Positions 15,056 through 18,286 of a DNA stretch of 18,286 nt are shown in pieces. Each line of letters starts with the position of its first letter. The first letter of the stretch is position 1. Under the pieces are notes generated by a model. It did no database searches. It had not been told where the DNA came from and saw only the letters and a program-made list of their open reading frames with translations. The position numbers and the translations under genes were made by a program. Origin of the DNA: VAZQ01 sp035552735 (GTDB lineage Bacteria > Pseudomonadota > Alphaproteobacteria > Rhizobiales > Xanthobacteraceae); contig DASZKX010000033.1 in NCBI GenBank assembly GCA_035552735.1, forward strand, positions 1 through 18,286, written 5' to 3'.

Positions 15056-16030
15056 TCAAAATTCCGGCTTCTCCGCCGTCGGCACCGGCTCGAGGCCGAG
15101 GTTGAAATAATCCTCGCCGACCTCGGCGCATACGTCGGGCTCGCGCATCCGGTTGTTGGGGTTGGCCACGCGGTGGCGATTCCGCGTGCCCGACCACGGT
15201 TGGTAGAACGCGCCCGGGTCCTCGACCGTGAATGCCACCTCCAGAGTCTTGCCCTCGTCGATCAGCCGGAAGCGCTCGACCACGTGCAGCTTGTCGGTAT
15301 GCGGGGTGCGGTAGGAATCCACGAAGGTGCGATCGTTGAACCCGATGGTGTCGGCCACCAGCATATCGCCGTCGTAATGGCCGACCGATTCGCCGTACCA
15401 GGACGGCTTGGGAGCGGCCGAATGCGGCACGTCGAGCCAGATGTGGCGCACGTGCCCCGCCAGGAGCAGCACGACCTCCTTGGGGGTCTGGATCACATAC
15501 ATGGGGCCGGGGTTGAGATGGAAGGCCGGTACGCCGGTTTCCCAGCATCGGGCCTCGCGCGTCTCGCCGTTGCGCCCCTGCACCGCCAGTGCGTTCTGCT
15601 GGCGCAGCGCGTCGCGGACCCAGGGCATGAGGTTCCGGCCCTCGGCATTGTCGAGATCCGCCACCCGGTAGGTCGGCTTGATCCGCATCTCGCGCGCCAC
15701 CTCGTTGTTGGCGTACGGATGCGCCGGATCGTCGGTCACCGGCCCGAGCCCGCCCGGCGGGCTGGTGTAATCGTTGAACGCATGCGCGATCGCGTAGTCG
15801 GGCGCCTTGGGCGGAACGAAACCGAGCCAGGCGACGCCGGGCGCGGACAGATCGAGGCCGGGCGGCGCTCCGGTCGCCGGATCCGCCGCCAGCGCAGGGA
15901 GCAGCGCCGATACGCACAGCGCGCCCAGGGCAATGGCGCCACGCGCGATAGCGCCACGCGCAATAGCGCCAGGCGCGAGAGCGCCAGCGGGCAGGCGAAA
16001 GGGCATCAGGCCCGGGAAATTTGTCGTCAC
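15056..16030 (-). CDS. secreted protein of unknown function (paralog B)
   Basis: This exported protein of 324 aa starts at the GTG at 16030, supported by AGGGAG 8 nt upstream; an ATG at 16051 would overlap the upstream stop by one base (TGATG) and add seven residues. The signal region contains five 15-bp repeats encoding A-x-G-A-I/L units, then a hydrophobic core ending at LPALAADP. The mature part shares many positions with the adjacent paralog: C..GVP, Q.P..V..L, W.G.SVG..DGD.LV, GFN..TF.D, PH...L..VER.R, F.VEDPG....W. It is rich in His, Trp and Tyr, suggesting a beta-sandwich or barrel exposed in the periplasm. I do not recognise a named family. It appears cotranscribed with the upstream paralog. 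Confidence 0.8.
   Translation of the reverse strand: MTTNFPGLMPFRLPAGALAPGAIARGAIARGAIALGALCVSALLPALAADPATGAPPGLDLSAPGVAWLGFVPPKAPDYAIAHAFNDYTSPPGGLGPVTDDPAHPYANNEVAREMRIKPTYRVADLDNAEGRNLMPWVRDALRQQNALAVQGRNGETREARCWETGVPAFHLNPGPMYVIQTPKEVVLLLAGHVRHIWLDVPHSAAPKPSWYGESVGHYDGDMLVADTIGFNDRTFVDSYRTPHTDKLHVVERFRLIDEGKTLEVAFTVEDPGAFYQPWSGTRNRHRVANPNNRMREPDVCAEVGEDYFNLGLEPVPTAEKPEF
15921..15995 (-). repeat. 15-bp minisatellite, five units, in a signal peptide
   Basis: Five consecutive 15-bp units each start with GCGCC on the plus strand (15921, 15936, 15951, 15966, 15981). Units two and three differ by one base. On the minus strand they encode a pentapeptide of type Ala-x-Gly-Ala-Ile/Leu in the signal peptide of the secreted protein. 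Because the unit is a multiple of three, copy-number change would keep the frame and alter signal-peptide length. Confidence 0.85.
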
Positions 16031-16050
16031 CGGCTTCTCCCTGTCTCGCA

Positions 16051-16761
16051 TCAGCGCGCCCGCACGCCGCTCACCTGTGACAGGTCGCGATGCGTATCGT
16101 TGCAGGCGTAATCCTCGATCCGCACGTCGGCGCGCGCGTCATAGACGAAGCGCGCCTGCCAATCGCTCGCATACATCTGCGGATCGTGAATTGTAATGAT
16201 GTCCTCGAGCCGGCCGCCGAGCTTGCGGATGCGCTCGAGCGTGCTCATGGCGGCGCTGTGCGGCAGGCCGCCAGCATCGAGGAAAGTCGTCTCGTTGTAG
16301 CCCGCCGACTCGACCACCAGCGTGTCGCCGTCCCAGCGGCCGACCGCATGGCCGTTGTACCAGGGATCGCCCATCAGGCTGTCGAGCTTTCCCAGCGGCT
16401 TGTCCAGCACGATCACGCGCAGCTGATGGTTCATCTCATAGAGAAACGTCACCTGGCCGGCCGGCACCTGGAACACCTCGAACGGATAGGGCGTGGCCAG
16501 CACGCGCGGCACCCCGTCGGGCACGCACAGCCGCCGCGCCCGGTCGACGATCGAGCCGTCGCGCAAGCCCGCCTGGTTCATCGCATAGGCGGCCTTGCCG
16601 GCCGCATTGAGCGGCGGCTCGCCCCCGCCCACCACCTCGATCTTCGGGCTGTAGCTCGTCGCCCAATAAGTGCCGGCAATATCCGGCGCGGCGGCGGCGC
16701 TATACGCGGAGAGGGACACCACGACCGCCCAGCCGGCGCCGCAAAAACGAAAGAATTTCAT
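16051..16761 (-). CDS. secreted protein of unknown function (paralog A)
   Basis: This 236-aa exported protein has a clean signal peptide (KFFRFCGAGWAVVVSLSAYSAAAA, cut near residue 25, given here broken as KFFRF then the hydrophobic core). GAGGGG lies 5 nt before the ATG on the minus strand. The mature sequence has CVPDGVP (Cys), YEMNHQLRVIVLD, WYNGHAVGRWDGDTLVV, GYNETTFLD, LPHSAAMSTLERIR and ITIHDPQMY...W. These match the downstream paralog in the same order. The repeated G-x-W-D-G-D-T-L-V-V signature is common in secreted soil-bacterial proteins that lack a known role. The stop codon TGA at 16051 adjoins the start region of paralog B, so the two are very probably translated from one message. 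Confidence 0.85.
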   Translation of the reverse strand: MKFFRFCGAGWAVVVSLSAYSAAAAPDIAGTYWATSYSPKIEVVGGGEPPLNAAGKAAYAMNQAGLRDGSIVDRARRLCVPDGVPRVLATPYPFEVFQVPAGQVTFLYEMNHQLRVIVLDKPLGKLDSLMGDPWYNGHAVGRWDGDTLVVESAGYNETTFLDAGGLPHSAAMSTLERIRKLGGRLEDIITIHDPQMYASDWQARFVYDARADVRIEDYACNDTHRDLSQVSGVRAR

Positions 16762-16853
16762 ACGTCCCCTCGGCCGCAGGCGTTTCGATGCATCCGCCGC
16801 GAGATTACACTGCCGGCCTGGGGCAGGGAATGGCGCGTCGATAGGTCGGAGCG

Positions 16854-17615
16854 TTGATTGTGGCCGTACGGTTCAACGGAAAGTCGAGGACGTCCGCGCG
16901 TTGTAGATATCGCTTGTGCGGGTGGAGACTCGGCAAATCAATTGCGGCGGTTTTGGTATGCCTCTGCTTAATCTCCGAAGCGAGGAGCGAGCCCGACGCC
17001 TCTCTCGGCGCTGTCAATAAGTTCCAGTTTCCGATCCCAAGTCCGTCAGTCGACGTGACCCCGCAGAAATTCGTTTTGGGTGGAAAGTCGTACGCGATTC
17101 CACGTAATTATGTATTTCATGCCGAAAATGACGGGCCCGGAGCGGTTGCCGACATTTCAATGCGAGCGATGCTGCCAGATCTTTCAGCAATGACGCGCGA
17201 GACGGCACATTGTTTTCTGAATATCCGCGAGCCGTGTTTCACGGAAGTGGTGCTCCTTGGACTAACTAAGGGACCAGTCCCTGCGACTGGGCCTGAACAG
17301 CTGCGGAACCTCGGCCCCATCACTCATCCGGATGAAAGAATCGGCCTGTGTGGCTTCCATTTTCTCCAGACCAAGGGACTGGAAGAAAACGCCTTCCAGT
17401 TTTTCTTCAGCAGGCTGGATAACGATTCTGACGCATCGGTCATTCGATGCCCCAAGAACGGGCCTCGATCGCGATGTGTTGCCAACGCCAACACACAAGA
17501 AGGTAACTCGTTTTACTACAATTTCGCTCGAGAGAATCTTTGCAGCTGGACGAAGATCCGAGGTTCGGCTGCTGAGCTAATGGCTTCATTCCGGAAGGCT
17601 GGAGAGACTCAATGA
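16854..17615 (+). CDS. secreted cysteine-containing hypothetical protein
   Basis: The frame is open from TTG 16854 to TGA 17613-17615 (253 aa). The true start is uncertain: GTG 16860 or TTG 16914 are alternatives, the latter giving a compact signal peptide (LGKSIAAVLVCLCLISEARS). The mature region carries cysteines in HCFLNIREPCF, IGLCGFHF, VIRCPKN, SRCVAN and LCSWTK, consistent with disulfides in the periplasm. No family is recognised. Base composition and codon use are clearly less GC-rich than the neighbours (many A/T-ending codons), suggesting acquisition by transfer. It is divergent from paralog A by 92 bp, and its stop overlaps the start of the next short ORF by four bases (ATGA). Confidence 0.7.
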   Translation: MIVAVRFNGKSRTSARCRYRLCGWRLGKSIAAVLVCLCLISEARSEPDASLGAVNKFQFPIPSPSVDVTPQKFVLGGKSYAIPRNYVFHAENDGPGAVADISMRAMLPDLSAMTRETAHCFLNIREPCFTEVVLLGLTKGPVPATGPEQLRNLGPITHPDERIGLCGFHFLQTKGLEENAFQFFFSRLDNDSDASVIRCPKNGPRSRCVANANTQEGNSFYYNFARENLCSWTKIRGSAAELMASFRKAGETQ

Positions 17616-17767
17616 GCAATCCGTTTCAACTAAATCGCGATCAACTTAATTGCGGTGACACCTTACTCATTACTCACTCTCGCGGGGACGAGCGGGACGA
17701 CTGTGCTTTGACAATTTTCTCGCGGGCTCTTTCGCGGGCGCGGCGAAACGCGTTCGGCGACGGATGA
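17612..17767 (+). CDS. short coupled ORF, possibly a truncated gene
   Basis: An ATG at 17612 overlaps the previous stop (ATGA), typical of translational coupling, and opens a 51-codon frame to TGA 17765-17767. The first half (MSNPFQLNRDQLNCGDTLLI) shares the lower GC content of the preceding gene and has a C-GD-LL pattern seen at the start of small NlpC/P60- or YiiX-like papain-fold proteins. From about codon 22 the sequence turns Arg/Asp-rich and GC-rich and looks non-native. I read it as the intact N-terminus of a second gene of a transferred pair, cut by a rearrangement next to the repeat block. The family hint is weak. Confidence 0.35.
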   Translation: MSNPFQLNRDQLNCGDTLLITHSRGDERDDCALTIFSRALSRARRNAFGDG

Positions 17768-18084
17768 TGGTAATGACCGCTTGACCCGGCCGCCCAAATC
17801 AGTGGATTCAGGAAATCGAAACTGACGAATTGCGTGTTTGTGATTCGCGGGTTGGTACCGTCTTGCGCTCCTTGCCGAGATTGCCGGGAGAAGCCCGGCA
17901 ATGACAGCGAAAAAGCGATGGGTTTCGCATAGCCCGCGAAGACGGGCGTAAACGCCCTTATGAACTCTACCCATTCTACAGGCGTTCCTTCGGGGCTCGC
18001 GCCCGCTCGCACCCCGCCCCCAACCGCGGTTATCTGTAGATTCATTGTTCTTTCAATGGAGCCGGCGCGGCCACCGCTCTCCGC
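17768..18084. other. repeat-bearing intergenic region downstream of shc
   Basis: These 317 bp between the short ORF and the shc stop codon contain no convincing gene. Besides the palindromes at 17880-17974 there is a weak hairpin CATTG-TTCTTT-CAATG at 18043-18058, just past the shc stop in its reading direction, which might help end that transcript. Open frames on the minus strand across this region run through the palindromes and lack family resemblance. Confidence 0.5.
17880..17974. repeat. composite block of three palindromic repeats
   Basis: Three inverted repeats lie in 95 bp: ATTGCCGGG (17880-17888) with CCCGGCAAT (17894-17902), a perfect 9-bp stem; ATGGGT (17918-17923) with ACCCAT (17969-17974); and nested inside it GGGCG (17944-17948) with CGCCC (17953-17957) around TAAA. 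The first and second have the look of dispersed elements familiar from Bradyrhizobium-type genomes. Genome-wide multiplicity cannot be seen from one window. Confidence 0.6.
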
Positions 18085-18286
18085 TCACATCCCGAACGTC
18101 ACCGCAGGGCTGTTCGGGCTCTTGAGGCTGCGGTAGCGCGCCAGCGCCCAGAGCGGGAAGAATTTCGGGTAGCCGTGGTAGCGCAGGTAGAACACGCGCG
18201 GGAAGCCGGTCGCGGTGTAGCGCGGCTCGTCCCAGAAGCCGTCGGTGCCCTGGTGGCGCAACAGATAGTCGATGCCGCTCTGCACC
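18085..18286 (-). CDS. shc: squalene-hopene cyclase, C-terminal fragment
   Basis: The gene runs off the right edge; only the last 66 codons are visible, ending at TGA 18085-18087. The sequence matches the conserved end of squalene-hopene cyclases: a QW-type motif (YLLRHQGTDGFWDE), then YTATGFPRVFYLRYHGYPKFFPLWALARYR. Shc (HpnF) is a monotopic inner-membrane enzyme that folds squalene into hopene, the skeleton that HpnH then extends and HpnN transports. Its presence shows that the hopanoid locus continues to the right, read toward this window. The intervening chemoreceptor and secreted-protein genes separate it from dxs-ispH-hpnH. Confidence 0.94.
   Translation of the reverse strand, partial: VQSGIDYLLRHQGTDGFWDEPRYTATGFPRVFYLRYHGYPKFFPLWALARYRSLKSPNSPAVTFGM

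Noticed and set aside
17674..18045. 123-codon open frame on the minus strand downstream of shc
   Set aside because: It runs through all three palindromic repeats, and its peptide has no family resemblance.

Overview
The window is GC-rich (roughly two thirds G+C by eye), densely coded, and carries several hopanoid genes. Together with twin-arginine and Bug-type secreted proteins, a NIT-domain chemoreceptor and REP-like palindromes, this suggests a soil or plant-associated alphaproteobacterium of the Rhizobiales (Bradyrhizobium-like) or Rhodospirillales. That placement is inferred from gene content only.

Left part (1-4023), small-molecule catabolism. Two paralogous cupin proteins (the first cut by the window edge) and a Bug/TctC periplasmic binding protein run rightward. 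They meet a leftward operon of a YCII-domain protein, an alpha/beta hydrolase and a Tat-exported amidohydrolase-2 family protein. The substrate is not visible. The alpha/beta hydrolase gene carries a REP-like palindrome inserted in frame. A divergent intergenic region follows, then a secreted DUF2147 protein at 4324-4839 whose 3' end overlaps hpnN tail to tail.

Centre (4804-11940), hopanoid/isoprenoid block. hpnN (RND hopanoid transporter) points left. From the shared 257-bp upstream region dxs, ispH and hpnH point right. Dxs and IspH are the first and last enzymes of the MEP pathway that makes C5 units for squalene. HpnH adds the adenosyl group to the hopene product, and HpnN moves hopanoids toward the outer membrane. 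The C-terminal end of squalene-hopene cyclase (shc) is read leftward at the right edge (18085-18286), so the hopanoid locus probably continues beyond the window.

Right part (11941-18084), insert between hpnH and shc. It holds a large NIT-domain methyl-accepting chemotaxis protein with its own promoter-like region and a perfect 14-bp palindrome, a REP-like repeat, a 105-aa hypothetical protein, two tandem paralogous secreted proteins of unknown function (one with a 15-bp minisatellite in its signal peptide), a less GC-rich cysteine-containing secreted protein, a short coupled ORF that looks truncated, and a block of palindromic repeats.

I see no tRNA, rRNA, CRISPR array, transposase or integrase. 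I do not see a clearly new multi-gene system. The most interesting signals are the in-frame palindrome, the competing hairpins between hpnN and dxs, the tandem repeats before ispH, and the uncharacterised secreted proteins beside shc.
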